From: Terfezia claveryi
Taxonomy: Eukaryota; Ascomycota; Pezizomycetes; Pezizales; Pezizaceae
DNA length: 64,000 nt
Assembly (NCBI GenBank): GCA_015179025.1
Contig: WHUX01000207.1
Location: 27,447-91,446, forward strand
Reading direction: 5' to 3'
Made by a program: the position numbers and the translations under genes
The notes under the pieces: generated by a model
Told to the model about the DNA's origin: nothing
What the model saw: the letters and a program-made list of their open reading frames with translations, nothing else
The model's database searches: none
Shown: in pieces, positions 21,969 through 33,129 of the stretch
Position numbering within the stretch: position 1 is the stretch's first letter
How the letters are laid out: each line of letters begins with the position of its first letter

Positions 21969-22711
21969 CCCCAAATGAACCTATTTGAGCATACTCAGAA
22001 AGAACTCATATAAGTATATTGATTATCTAATAAGTTTGCGCTCCGCTAGAATAAGCATGCTCACATGAGTGCTCTTACGGAATACTTATATCAGTTCATC
22101 AGGGCGTACTCATATAGGTCGAATAAGCCTATATATACATATGTACATGCATATACGTATACCCCTAATTAGCTCGTATGAGTGTACGGCCCTTTTTGGG
22201 GGGGATTACAATACAGTCTTTTATCCCACTTTTCCAAACCAGTAATCTCCATACCCATGATTAGGTCTCAAGAACCGAGTTTCCTATACTACATTCCTCA
22301 CTTCCATAATACCTTCTCTACTTAGCTCCGACTCTAGGCGTTTCTTTGCTCGCTCGGCAGTTAGCTTAAGTAATTCCTTTGCTAACCAACTTTCCCATAA
22401 TGAAAGGTACTAGGGTAACGGTCCATGAATACAATACCGACGAACTTCTTCTCGGCTAGCAATCTCTGTACGCTTCAACTATCATATTTTGAAAGTTTTG
22501 GAGGTCTACTTTATGACTTGTTGTCCATAGATACTCTTTCTAGGGTCTGTGTGATGAAAGGTTGGACTGTCTAACACCAATTATGAAGGATATTGTGGTC
22601 CTTAAAAGTATAGGTGCACATACAGTACAAGTTAATGCAAGACCTATAGCCTGGATTGTTTTTTTTGTTTTGTTTAGGTCAAAATACTCATTTATCATAC
22701 TCTGTGTGTGC
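21969..22711. other. Gene-free interval
   Basis: Only short frames without motifs. A G-run (22197-22203) is present. Confidence 0.4.
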
Positions 22712-23083
22712 CATACTTCACCGAGAAGTGGACCATCACCGAGAAGTGGATCAAAACCGGTGATGATGCAGTTTGATGATTTCTCTTCCAATACCCAACC
22801 AAATGAGCTCAAATTTTTGCAATATTTTGTAGATGTATAATAGTTTCTTAAATAAATTACAGAAAGGTCCATGTGTATTATTACTCCAACTGGCTCGAGG
22901 CGAATCACTTGATCCACTAGCTGGTTCGGCCAGAAAGAATATCATTGATATATACGGAGGTTATGAGGGCTTTAATTGGTAGGAAGTATTCCTCCCACTT
23001 ACTTGAAGTCTGAACATGCTGTGCATGTAATATCACTATATAGGAGCAGTGGTCTCTGGGGGGTGGGTTAAGTGGAGTCATGG
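22712..23083 (+). repeat. Left long inverted repeat
   Basis: Inverted partner of 26777-27104. It contains an extra tandem copy of ACCGAGAAGTGGA at its outer end. Confidence 0.8.
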
Positions 23084-23487
23084 ATAAGAGGTACCATCTT
23101 TCATGGGGAAGCAGATCATCACAGAGAAATGGATCAATTCATCGGCTATCTACCTGACACACGAGTTCTAGTTACACGGAGCCCAGAACGAGTATGAGAG
23201 TGTAAGGAGGGGCCAGGGGTAGGGGAAGGGGGTGTCCGAGGCTGTAAAGACTTAACTGGGGGGCCTGGAGCCAGAGTAGCAAGTGTTATTGTAGAAAAAA
23301 TAGAACCAAACGAGGAAATAGAGGGGCAATCTAAATCACTTTCCCAGTTATCCATCTCTTCCCTGCTAATAGCCTCTTTACTATCTGATAAATTAATAAC
23401 AACAAAGGAAACCACCTTGCATTTTCCAGCCTGCTTGAGTGTATGGGGAGGGTTAGATACCTAGGGTTTGCTAGCTCACTTAGTGGC

Positions 23488-25950
23488 TTTCTACCGCTTT
23501 TCCTCCTTCTTTGCCTCTCGTGCCTCTCGTTCAATATAGAGCTCTTTCAGTGCCTTACCATCCATAACTCGACCTCGAGCCCTTCCTATCTCTCGCTTAT
23601 CAACCTTCAATGCAAGCTTTTGTGCCTCCTGCCACTGCTGTAGTGTCCTGCACTCCAACTCACGGTCCTTATCTACTGCAATTCCAAACTTCTCAAGTTG
23701 CTCAATAAGATCAGCCAGTTCCACTCGATTAATCACCACATCCTTTGATCTTAGGCGCAAGGTTGCCTGTCTGACCTGTCGGTGTAGCTCAGCCGTGTTG
23801 AATTATAATAATGCAACACGTAGCGTGCGCACCGAGGCGAGTTGGCTAGACAATTCTCTGGAAAACTCGGGCCAGCGCCGAGTAGCCGACGAGTACTCGC
23901 CAAGCCTTTTTGTTACCCAGAATAGGCTGGAAACCTACCTTCGCCGCCCATATATACCTGGAAATCATGCATTCGCGGCTTGTATATATACATGGAAATC
24001 ATGCATTCGCGGCTTGTATATATACATGGAATTCGTGCATTCGCGGCTTATATATATACATGAAATTCATGCATGCACGGCCTCTATATTGTTTATTCGC
24101 GGCCTCTATATATATATGTAAATCTGGCATTCGCGGCCTCTATATATACATGGATTCGATATATACTAGCCGCGAATGCACGAACTCCATGTATATATAT
24201 AAGCCGCGAATGCACGAATTTCATGTATATATGGACGGCGAAGCTAGGCTTCTAGCCTATTCCCCGTGACAAAAGGGCTTGGCGAGTACTCGCGAGTAGC
24301 CGGCGGGTCGGCGCGAGTTGGCTTCTCATGGATTGCCATCGGCGCGAGTCGGTGTCGAGTAGGAAAAATAGTTGGCAAACTCGCCTCGACTGGGGCCGAT
24401 GCGCACACTAGTTGCATAGTGTAGAGGGTTCAAGCAGGGGATCGACAACATGGGCTCTTGGTAGTGCTTGTCCATGCGTCAACTTGTCTAAGACATGTCG
24501 TGGATTGTGTTGAATAAGACCTGCTCCCCGCCAAGCACTAAGAATATTCTTTTGGGTATATGTTGCATTGCGTGCCTCAATAAGCATTAGAAGAAAATTG
24601 CCTTTGTTAATTGCAACATTACTAACGCAAACAAGCCAATCAACCTACTTTCCATATGCCTTCTATAGTGGTGAAAATAATTCGACATCAAGTGGTTATA
24701 GGAGATGGGTAGAATATGCCAGAAGACAGTAGAGAATAATATTGATGCTGAGGCAGAACTCAATAAACTCAATCATAATATGAGACCCATAACCATCTAC
24801 AATTAGTAAATGATAACCTTTATTTTTTATCTTCTTCAACTCTTTTGTATACTCATGAAAATGCTTGATCTATTCTATCCCTAAGGTATGACTTGTCCAT
24901 CCTTTTTTTAATATACTAAACTTTTACTGATCACAATCAATCTCTGGATGTTTTAGAGATTGATACTAGCCCATATAGTACCCAGCTCCTTTATAAATAA
25001 TTAATAGAGGCAATACAATCCCTTCTCTACCAATTGCTTCTACATTAGAAATTATTTCATAATTTCCATTAGTTGCTAGCTTGCTAGTTATTCTATGACT
25101 TCGTCTTAAGCAAATAACCTTAGTATGATTTGAAATATCTTGGTAAAATCCCTTCTTATCCATATTGTAGCTTGTAGTATCAGTAATCTGATATAGGCAC
25201 TTAAGCTGTATAAACTTATTAAAATAATCTCGGATAATTTCTAAATCACTAGCTTTGATCTGCTTCTTATCGAACTAGCTACTAAACTTTGAAACTAATT
25301 GTGAGTGATGATCAAAGAAGCATATAATCTAATTTTTGCCTACTGTTAAGCTTTCATCCCATTTTTTTCCCTTTAATAATATAACACCTTTCTTAATATA
25401 TACTATATATAGAGGAAATCTCCACTCCTCTAATTTCAGGATCCACCATACAATTGCCTTCTCTTCTGCTAGTGTATATAACTGCTGTGATATGTATGAT
25501 CTTACTCTGGATTCTCTACTATTTAGTCATCTATATAATGTTGTACATCCAAGTCTAAAGGCTTCTACTATTTTTCAGATCGATTTGTATTTTCCCTCTT
25601 GAACTGCTACTATTGCTCACTAGATTCGGAGCTCCCACTGGGCTTCCAATACTTGCTTTTATTACTTTAGCTTTCCTATAATATACTTTAGGCCTTCTAT
25701 ACTCCCATATTAGCTTTTATATACTACTAAATAGGGTTTTCATATATTATCTAAAATGTTTATACAGACCAAACAATTTTATTTGCAATACTCAAGCTAC
25801 ATCCTAAATTCTTAAAAATGTGTATTAGGCATTAGATATGGTACGACAAACCCTATAGAGTTGAATGCTACAACTGGTGTTCAAATCTGTTGTGAACTGA
25901 TGTTGTAATTACCCAATAGCTGCCTACCACTGATCTGTGTAGGGGCTAAT
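23488..25950 (-). pseudogene. Tigger/pogo DDE transposase, decayed and interrupted
   Basis: On the minus strand the frame gives a helix-turn-helix part (EEKAIVWWILKLEEWRFP, ~25460) and YNMDKKGFYQDI with the first catalytic Asp (25163). It continues with NYEIISNVEAIGREGIVLPL and LLIVDGYGSHIMIEF with the second Asp (~24800), then THLLQPLDVELFSPL with the third (~24720) and SAWRGAGLIQHNPR (~24530). The foldback element 23812-24416 then interrupts it. The C-terminal helical part resumes at about 23800 (ELHRQVRQATLRL) and ends AKKEEKR at 23491. Several stops replace Trp or Gln. It is closely related in layout to the pseudogene at 45070. Confidence 0.8.
23812..24416. mobile_element. Foldback element (605 bp) inside the transposase
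   Basis: Ends TGCAAC...GTTGCA. Each arm is about 170 bp, and the arms are imperfect inverted copies sharing GAGTACTCGCCAAGCC, GAATAGGCT and CTTCGCCGYCCATATATAC. The centre has about five direct copies of a ~36-bp unit (CATGCATTCGCGGCTTGTAT), then two copies in reverse orientation, so nearly the whole element can fold on itself. It cuts the reading frame of the surrounding transposase, which continues on both sides. No clear target duplication was found. It has no coding capacity. Confidence 0.8.
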
Positions 25951-26776
25951 CTACATCTCTATAATAATCTGCATCTCCGTAAAAGATAGTATTTTCTAAG
26001 GTAGCCCAATCAAACTAGCTCTAAATTAATTACCTGATATCCCCAAAGAATATACAGACTTTTGGTGATTTTAGTAGTTATCTCATAATGATATCTGGTT
26101 CTTTATTAGTATTGTATAATTGCCATATCTGAGAATTTGTTATATCTTTATAATACAATAAGTAGTATAAGCAGTATTGACTTAAACTCAATTAAAACTA
26201 TAATACCTTTAAAATATTACCATTAAGAGACCTATTTCTTCAAGCTATTGAGTGCTTGAGTTTGGTTTTATTTATAGACTTAGCTCAACATTTGCCATCT
26301 TCCAAATAATACTTCTAAAGGACAACGTTATTTAGTTCTAATTATATATTATGAGTAGGGTACCTATATAAGCCTTCAATCTATATACATTACTTGAAGG
26401 TATCCTCTACTTAATTTACACTTGATTTGATTAAGGTAAAAAAAGAAATATAGGATCTAAGCTCCATGACAAACCTACTTGTAAGACTTTACTTCACTGA
26501 GTCTTGGACTAGTATTATATCTAGAGTATTTAAGACATTCCCCTCTTTCTGTAGTTTCATTTGAAGTATTACCTACTTGATTTGAACATAGTTTAGCTGA
26601 GTTATAGTATAAAATTCTATATTTTAATCTACCCTAAAGGATATTTCCTCATGCAGTTCTAGCCAACTATTATATTTTGTATACCACAAGGCTAACAGGA
26701 GTCCTTACATTCTTTTGGGCTATCAGGTGCTTGATTTAGAGTTGGTTTGATTGAGCTATTACAAGAAATACCTGGT
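25951..26776. repeat. Degenerate ~160-bp repeats beside the right inverted repeat
   Basis: Four diverged copies centred near 26240, 26400, 26580 and 26730 share GCTTGATTTGRGTTTGGTTT..AGCT-like cores. The rest is AT-rich with no open frame of note, consistent with RIP decay. Confidence 0.4.
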
Positions 26777-27104
26777 CCATGACCCTATATAACCCACACC
26801 CTAGAGACCACCTCCCTATACAGAGATATTATATGTACAACATGCTTGGTCCTCAGGTACCAAGTGGGAGGAATACTTCCTGCTAATGAAAGCTCTTATG
26901 AGCCTGATATATTTTCTGGCTGAACCGGTTAGTGGATCACGTGATTCGCCCCGAGCTAGTAGTAATAATACACATGGACCTTCCTGTAATTTATTTAAGA
27001 GATTTAAGCTCATTCGGTTGGGTGTTGGAACAGAAATCGTCAAACTGCATCATCACCGGCTTTGATCCAGTTCTCGGCGATGGTCTACTTCCCAGTGAAG
27101 TATG
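26777..27104 (-). repeat. Right long inverted repeat
   Basis: Inverted partner of 22712-23083. The minus-strand open frame inside it is a by-product; both arms carry different stops. Confidence 0.8.
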
Positions 27105-27396
27105 AGTTCGTCCTATGTATAATACTTATTGCAAAGTACATAACATAATCACCAAACGACTTACTCTGGTTCAAGTGAAACCTCAAACCAGAGCATATAA
27201 ACCTCAAGCGCTGTACCACTGCTAAGAAGGCTTCTTTACAGCTCCGGCTGACAACGCCCGCTGGAGGTGCAATTCAACCCTCCTGGCACTCGGATCTTTG
27301 AGGGGATTTGTATATATCATACTAAGCCATACTATTGCCATTATCGCTAGAGGATTGCATTCAATCTAATTTTCACTCACTGAAATTTACCAACTA

Positions 27397-28111
27397 CGGT
27401 GAACTCACACTATAAGCAACTCCTGGGGACCGGGACAAAGTTGCTTATAGGGCGAGTTTTCTTATAACGCGAGATAGATACAAAAACTAGGAAATGTCCG
27501 AGACAGGCTTAAAAAATCCCGTGATAGCAGCCTGATGGTGTGCCCCCCGAGCCATGCCGTGTAGAGTCTCAATATCCCTCTTGTCTCTCGATGAAGAACA
27601 GCCTCCACCTTCTCTCCTCGCTGTGACTTGACATGAGGATTTTGAAGACGAAAGAGACGTAGGGCTTCAAGATCTTCAAGTGCAGCTTGATAGGAAATAT
27701 TACGTACATCTTGTATAGCTTCCGGATCGGAATCAGAACCCTGAAGTGAAATAGGCTCATATGTATCTAAAACTACGTTGAACATTCATCAACAGAAAAG
27801 ATCTAAACACACCAGCGAAATTGAAGAACAATTTATCCTATCAGGGGAGGTGTAGGCAAGGCCAATGAGCACTGGTTCGGATGATTTGGATGCAGACTTG
27901 TAGAGAAACAATTCGCACGATGCGGGGTAAATGTTACTCGTGATATAAGCAACTTTTATTTTTATATGTATTACTAGCCAATATTTAAGAAACTTGCCTA
28001 TAACCCGAGTTTCTTATTTCCCCATACAAATTCTGTCGGGACCCCGGGGAATAGTTGCTTATATCGCGAGGTTTCTTATATCGTTGGGTTTCTTGTAACG
28101 CGAGTTCACTG
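27397..28111 (-). mobile_element. Tigger/pogo-derived short element C (715 bp)
   Basis: Ends CGGTGAACTCACACTATAAG...CTTGTAACGCGAGTTCACTG are flanked by TA (27395-27396 and 28112-28113). The minus strand encodes the C-terminal end of a DDE transposase (27785-27550: EDLEALRLFRLQNPHV...EAVLHRE), homologous to the remnant in element A, so A and C are deletion derivatives of related autonomous elements. The CTTATAACG-type motif repeats inside both ends as in A and B. Confidence 0.85.
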
Positions 28112-28331
28112 TAAATAGCATTTCCAATAGTGCAGTTCCATTTGCATTATTATTACCAATTCCAATGACAGTCTTAGAACGCATTTCAGACGCTACCTTC
28201 ACAACCCAAAATCCCAACAAATGAATTAAAAAACATAGTGTATATGTACTGATCTGCCCGGAAATCGCTGATTCGCGAATAGGCCAGCCCCTTCGCCAAT
28301 GGGCTGGTTCCCGGGGAGGCCAGCCTGCCCA

Positions 28332-28535
28332 TTTTTTTTTTTTTTTTTTTAAAAATACTTGTTATTCCTATGCGGCCCCATCAGGGGGGCCATGATAAGC
28401 CCGGGTGGATTCAAGGTTAAGGCAAGTTAATCTGCCAGAACCACGCAGGATACCTAAATACAAATATAAAAGGAATAGGACCCCATGCTGTCATTAACGG
28501 ACGAGCCGATGACCCGAGGGCCTGACTGAGCCTCC
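28332..28535 (-). mobile_element. SINE-like repeat copy 1
   Basis: On the minus strand: a head (GGCTCAGTCAGGCCCTCGGG), TTAATGACAGCATGG, a conserved core (CTGGCAGATTAACTTGCC, TTGAATCCACCCGGG, GGCTTATCATGGCCCCCCTG) and an A-tail (the T-run 28332-28350 on the plus strand). Similar copies are at 29236, 37735 and 38204. A constant 3' end with an A-tail suggests retroposition. No clear Pol III A and B boxes with tRNA spacing were seen. Confidence 0.65.
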
Positions 28536-28609
28536 AATCCTGCGCTAATGAACGGTGAAACTCATAGGGCCAGCCTGCCCAGGAATGGGTATTCCTGCGT
28601 GGGCTGCTC

Positions 28610-29110
28610 TCACCATGTATTGACTAAATACAAGTGTGGAGGTTAGTTAAGGCAGGCTCTCTGGTGGATATGGTCACGCATACGAGTAATGAGTATAGAA
28701 AAGAAGGAAAAAAAACAAAAAATCACCGGTGGAAATGCGTATGCAGGCCAGTTAAGGTAGGCTTGCCACGTGAGCGTGCTCTAGCCAGCTAAGGTAGGCT
28801 TGCCACGTGATACATAAGCCGGCCAGTTAGAGTAGGCTCACCACACGTATGTCTGCCAGTTAAAGTATGCCTCTGCCAGCCAGCTGAGCATACGGCACCC
28901 GCTCAAGTGAATATACGCATACGTGGGCTTGCCACTATCAGTAACTCGCTCAACTGAATATCCACTGTCAGTATGGCACCCGCTCAGCTGAATATATGTA
29001 TACGTAGGCTTGCCACTATCAGTAACGCACTCAGCTGAATATTCACGGGCACTATAGCACCCGCTCAACTGAATATCCACTATCAGTATAGCACCCGCTC
29101 AGCCGAATAT
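28610..29110. repeat. Tandem repeats between SINE-like copies 1 and 2
   Basis: First a ~35-bp unit (CCAGTTAAGGTAGGCTTGCC) repeats three to four times. Then a ~40-bp unit (TATCAGTATRGCACCCGCTC plus AACTGAATATCC) repeats six to seven times up to 29110. The minus-strand open frame across it only reflects repeat periodicity. Confidence 0.8.
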
Positions 29111-29235
29111 GTGTAAGTTTGAACTAATGAAGTATATAAATAGTAGGCTATCATGCTTAATTCTATAGTTATATATTCATCACATACTTAGATCCACAAT
29201 ATAGTCCACAATCATCATGGCGACATCAACATCTA

Positions 29236-29474
29236 GGGGCTCCAGTCAGGGCCCTCGGGCTCATCCGGCACTGCCGGTTAATGACAGCATGGGAGTATCC
29301 CATTCATGAGTCTCCTTTTGTTTTGTGGTTCGTGTACTTAGTTTGCGTGGGTCTGGCAGATTAACTTGCCTCTCCCTTGAATCCACCGGGTTTCCGCGTG
29401 GCTCCTCATAGCCCCCCTAACGGGGCTGCATAGGAGTACCAAGTATCTATAAAAAAATAAAAAATAAAAAAAAG
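29236..29474 (+). mobile_element. SINE-like repeat copy 2
   Basis: Head GGGGCTCCAGTCAGGGCCC, the shared core and an A-rich tail at 29450-29474. It faces away from copy 1, making an inverted pair about 0.7 kb apart. Confidence 0.7.
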
Positions 29475-29830
29475 ACATCAACATCTATCTACCAATGACC
29501 CAGTTGCTTCGTTTCTCAAATGCTTTTAATGAAAATCTTACTATTTATAGTGACTGCTTTCGCTTGCAATGTGAGAAATGGCGAGAAATCCGAATGATTA
29601 CTCAACACCCAAACTCGCTTGCTTCCGTCAAAACCAAATAGACGGCAATAAATTAGTATATCAGAGATCAAGATAGGAAGCTTATGAAAAAGGCCAGTTT
29701 AACACAGCAAGCAGAGGGAATAGGGAACCGTCAAGTGGTTTTAGAGCATGATATATATATATGTATGATATTATTGTGATTACACATTTATCATTACTTC
29801 ATGCTGGACGCACTACAACCTTTTCAACGC
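29475..29830. other. Gene-free interval
   Basis: No recognisable coding or repeat structure. Confidence 0.4.
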
Positions 29831-30060
29831 CGCACCTGTATTTTCATCTTCCATATACTCTCACAAAATTACTACATTTGGTAATCACATTCCTGCCAAC
29901 CCATGATTTGGCCTCCGGAGGAATTTCAATTTTGCATTCCCGTGCAGGCCAATATTCGTGTGTAGGCCAGTCCGCCCAAGAATCGTGTGGCTTCCCGGGC
30001 AGGCTAACATTCGCGAATTGGCAAAATTCTGGGGCAGACCGGAACATATATATTGGTTGT
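29831..30060 (+). repeat. Dispersed repeat family D, copy 1
   Basis: CATCTTCCATATACTCTCAC...GGGGCAGACCGGAACATAT matches 40682-41226 (plus, interrupted) and 44523-44790 (minus). A recurring element is ATTCGYGYGTAGGCC..CCCAAGAATSGTGTGGCTTCCCGGGCAGG, written here as its two conserved parts. Non-coding. Confidence 0.75.
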
Positions 30061-30124
30061 GTCTATATACTGTATGTACATATGGTTATTTAATGGAGCC
30101 GCATATGTCGCTGCTACATACAGC

Positions 30125-32592
30125 TTAGTCCTTTAATGTAGCAACTAGCCATTGCATTGACTTCTTAACCTCCTGAAACGCATCCTTGTTCAAAACACCC
30201 AACCGCACCTCCTCAGGCAATAGCCACTCTCTTTCTCCCTCCTGCTCCTCCTCGTACTCCTCGCCCTGTTCCTCACTCCGCTCCTGATCCTGTCCATCCA
30301 CCTTTTCAGAGGGTTTGCCCTCTGCATATAATTTGCAGCTATTACTACGGCCTGGTAGCTTCCATAATGTTATCCGCATTTCCTTGGCAACCCTTTTAAA
30401 GTGTTCAAACCCAGGCCGAAACCGCTCCAGGAGCAAGCCAAACAACATGGAGTCGTCGATCACATAGGCAAGCTTATGGCTGGTAACTGAGAATTCATCC
30501 CCATCACGCCATTTACTGAGAGGGTCTGACGCCGGCCAAATGGAATCAAAGGGGCTAATGATATTTGCAGAGCCAGCAACGACAGGGTAGCAGCATACCC
30601 AGAGTAGGACGTATAAGAAAGATTCCAAATCATGTCTGTACCGATGCCGTTCCCTGCCACGTAGAACCTGGATAGCGATAAAAGGATATGTACCAATCCG
30701 GTCGAGAGCACCAGAAGGCTGAGCCGATACCTCAATTGCATAATCTAAATCGATCAGACACCCTCGAAGGGGTGTGTCACGGGGCCAAATCCAGGCGAAT
30801 GGGTCACTAGTGGTCGACACGGGCGAAGAAACTAAAGTAAGCTGTGGTAAACTATCATCAATGACGATGATATTATTCGGAGAAATATCTCTGTGCAGAA
30901 TTCTCCCCTGAAAAAAGAGGGATGCATGCCCAATTAGCCCAGCCAACAACCCTTCTGCAACCTGGAGAGGAGACAATCTTGGATCCAAAAGCGGCCTGCC
31001 AGTAGGCGCAAGCACCAGACGGGATAGGACTCGATTTTGGCATTGCATGTGGATCTTGTAAGCTTGGGGTTGGGTGAAATTGGAATCTGCGGCAGGAGAT
31101 CCCCCGGCATGCAGTTGGGTGAGGACATTTTCATAAGTGGTACAACAAAGTATGGTCGCCACCCCAATCACTTGTTTTTTGGACGCAAGCTGGTAGAGAT
31201 CCCCTTCGAGGGCACGCTTGGTGTTGCTCCAGCTGTATTTGATTACAATGGCTTCCCCACTAGATAATACGCCTTTTTTTTTTTTTGTTAGAAAATAAAT
31301 TTAAGCAGTCAGAGCTATAGGGAGGGGGTCGGGGTATGACTACCAGTCCATATACGGGTCCCACGTGTGACAATACCAGGGGCGAGGAAAACTAGTTCTT
31401 TCAATGAGACTGCTACTTCTGATGATGGGTCAACGTCAATAGTGACTAAAGAATTTCCAAGTATTGGTTTAAACATCTTCATGGTGATATCCGATTTGTG
31501 ATCCAACGGGTATGTATGTTCGTCGCCCCATGAGATACTGTCAACATGAAACCCCATGTGCCGAGCGTTCAGTTGTAAGATTGAAACTAATGCGCTGACA
31601 ACGGTAAGGAGGTCGAGGTTTGATGTGGAGTAATTCAAGGGCACAGAACCAATGGCTCCAGAACGATCAAACCTCCAGAATGTGAGGTTTGGACCAACAT
31701 TCGAGGTTAAAATGCCAAAGACAAATACTCGGAATGGTTGGGCAATAAAAACTTGCTCAGCATAGGAGGCTAATTGGGTGAAAGATCCGCTAATATTGCT
31801 TCCTGCAGACTGGTGCTCACCAACCACGAGAATAGCACGCCATTCGAGAGGTACTCCTCCCCAAGTGAGAACAAAGTCGGGTCGAATGTCGTTGTTGTAG
31901 GTGCCTAGTAGGGGCTTGTTTTTGGTGACACGCCACTCCAATTTTGCCTTGGTGGGGGGACATATGGAGGAGGAACCGGTCAGCGACGGGGAGGCATGTT
32001 GTTGTATGGCATTTGCGAATCGACAGAACCACTCCGGATAGTCTTTGTTTGTGTATGTTGGTGGATAACAGATGTACAAATGCTTTTGGTTAAATTTGCG
32101 ATACCGTATGCCATGCGCAATAGTAGTAGCTTCAATCGCAGCTCCGGCTTTGGACTCTGATTGCATGTATGTGGCAATAATTGCTGTGAGTATTTCTTCG
32201 GCACTTACAATAGTTGTGGTATTCAGTGATCCGGGAAACAGGAAGCGTTCGACAAAATCGAGGCATGTGTGCTGCGCGCCAGCCAGTTCTTGCTCGATGA
32301 GAGTCACGACAGCGTTCGCGCGGCGTCGCTTGCCAGCAGAAATATTGCCATTGATTGGTTGGTGCAAACCCGTTACAGCAGCTTTGCGCTTATGAGGGGT
32401 AGAGTTCAAGGGCGCGGTGGAGATTGGGAGTAAGGTCGGAGCGGACTGATGCTGAGGGAGGTGGGGAAGCAGGGAATGCGCAGTTGGTGATGTTGGTGTA
32501 GGTAGTTGATGATCAACATAATCACGGGAAATACTGTTTGGCGTAAGAGTGGAATTATCGCGTGGTGCCCGGTCCAGACTTGACTCCATCAC
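30125..32592 (-). CDS. FunK1-type fungal protein kinase
   Basis: Two exons, 32592-31344 and 31272-30125, with a 71-nt intron (donor GTAGTC, CTAAC branch site, an A-run, then AG), join in frame to 798 residues. Residues ~130-400 are the FunK1 N-terminal region (VVGEHQSAGSNIS, FRFDRSGAIGS-like segment). The kinase domain follows: GEAIVIK428 as the VAIK lysine, LHRD545ISPNN550 as catalytic loop and GCLID591LD593 in place of DFG, with a WVCCYPV segment beyond. All catalytic residues are present and there are no stops, so it is probably functional. FunK1 kinases form large lineage-specific families in multicellular fungi; substrates are unknown. The tail (~705-760) is Glu-rich. Either donor phase-compatible option changes only a few residues at the junction. 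Confidence 0.85.
31273..31343 (-). other. Intron of the FunK1 gene
   Basis: GT at 31343-31342 and AG at 31274-31273 on the minus strand, with TTTCTAACA as branch site. The 14-nt A-run lies between branch site and acceptor, where a pyrimidine tract would be usual. The join restores the phase between the RGTRIWTG and VLSSGEAIVIK parts of the kinase. Confidence 0.75.
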
Positions 32593-32955
32593 GTTTCACA
32601 GCCGTTGGAATTGGAGAGGTATAGGATGGCTTCCGTGTGTACAGAGTATGTCAGTATGTCGGGGCTGGTATTGTCTCTGACCTGCAAGGAAGGTCCTAGG
32701 AAGGTCATAACATTTGTACCACGGGTTCAAATCAACAATAATGTGGTACTGGTAACAGTTGTAAGTATTTATGATGGGTCATGTTGTACCAGAAGCATGG
32801 GTACTATTTATTGACAAGGGACCGTCTGGTTGGTAAGAGTACTGGTCAACGCATCAGTGATCCAAAACGGTTTCCATCGACTAGGTATAATGTACTAAAC
32901 TAGTGAGGCTTGGCCTTGGTACGAGAAAAGTTGCGCACTAGCAATCAAGCAAAGG
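32593..32955. other. Upstream region of FunK1 gene
   Basis: No gene; presumably contains its promoter. A TAGTCT-related motif (CCGTCTGGTTGG) is at about 32824 without a visible flanking duplication. Confidence 0.4.
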
Positions 32956-33129
32956 CGCCGTTGCCGTACAAAATTTGTTATGTAGAAGAGGTGAATATGG
33001 TATCGCTGCACCACCAGCTGCAATAGCAGCATAAAGTCGGTCGGGCATAGTGCGAATCAGTCCCTGAAAGCGATCTCCAGTTATTTCCTCAGCAATCTGC
33101 CAATATTTCTGTATCCGAAATCCTGCCAT
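32956..33129 (-). pseudogene. Tc1/mariner-type transposase C-terminal fragment
   Basis: The frame YWQIAEEITGDRFQGLIRTM followed by PDRLYAAIAAGGAAIPY resembles the extreme C-terminus of Tc1-like DDE transposases (helix, SMPRR-like turn, AVI.A.GG...Y). Upstream sequence on the minus strand is out of frame and no catalytic motif is visible. It is a short scrap, assigned on this local resemblance only. Confidence 0.5.

Larger units (their letters stand above)
22712..27104 (-). mobile_element. 4.4-kb unit bounded by long inverted repeats, with Tigger transposase
   Basis: The left arm 22712-23083 and right arm 26777-27104 are inverted copies (CATACTTCACCGAGAAG...GTGGGTTAAGTGGAGTCATGG), about 80 percent similar with one small indel block. 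Between them, on the minus strand, is a decayed DDE transposase. The most direct reading is one DNA transposon with long terminal inverted repeats. Two independent insertions of one repeat in opposite orientation cannot be excluded, because no target duplication was found. Confidence 0.45.

Noticed and set aside
28332..28535. tRNA-derived SINE with internal promoter
   Set aside because: TTGAATCC resembles box B, but no box A stands at the proper distance in any of the four copies; kept only as SINE-like.
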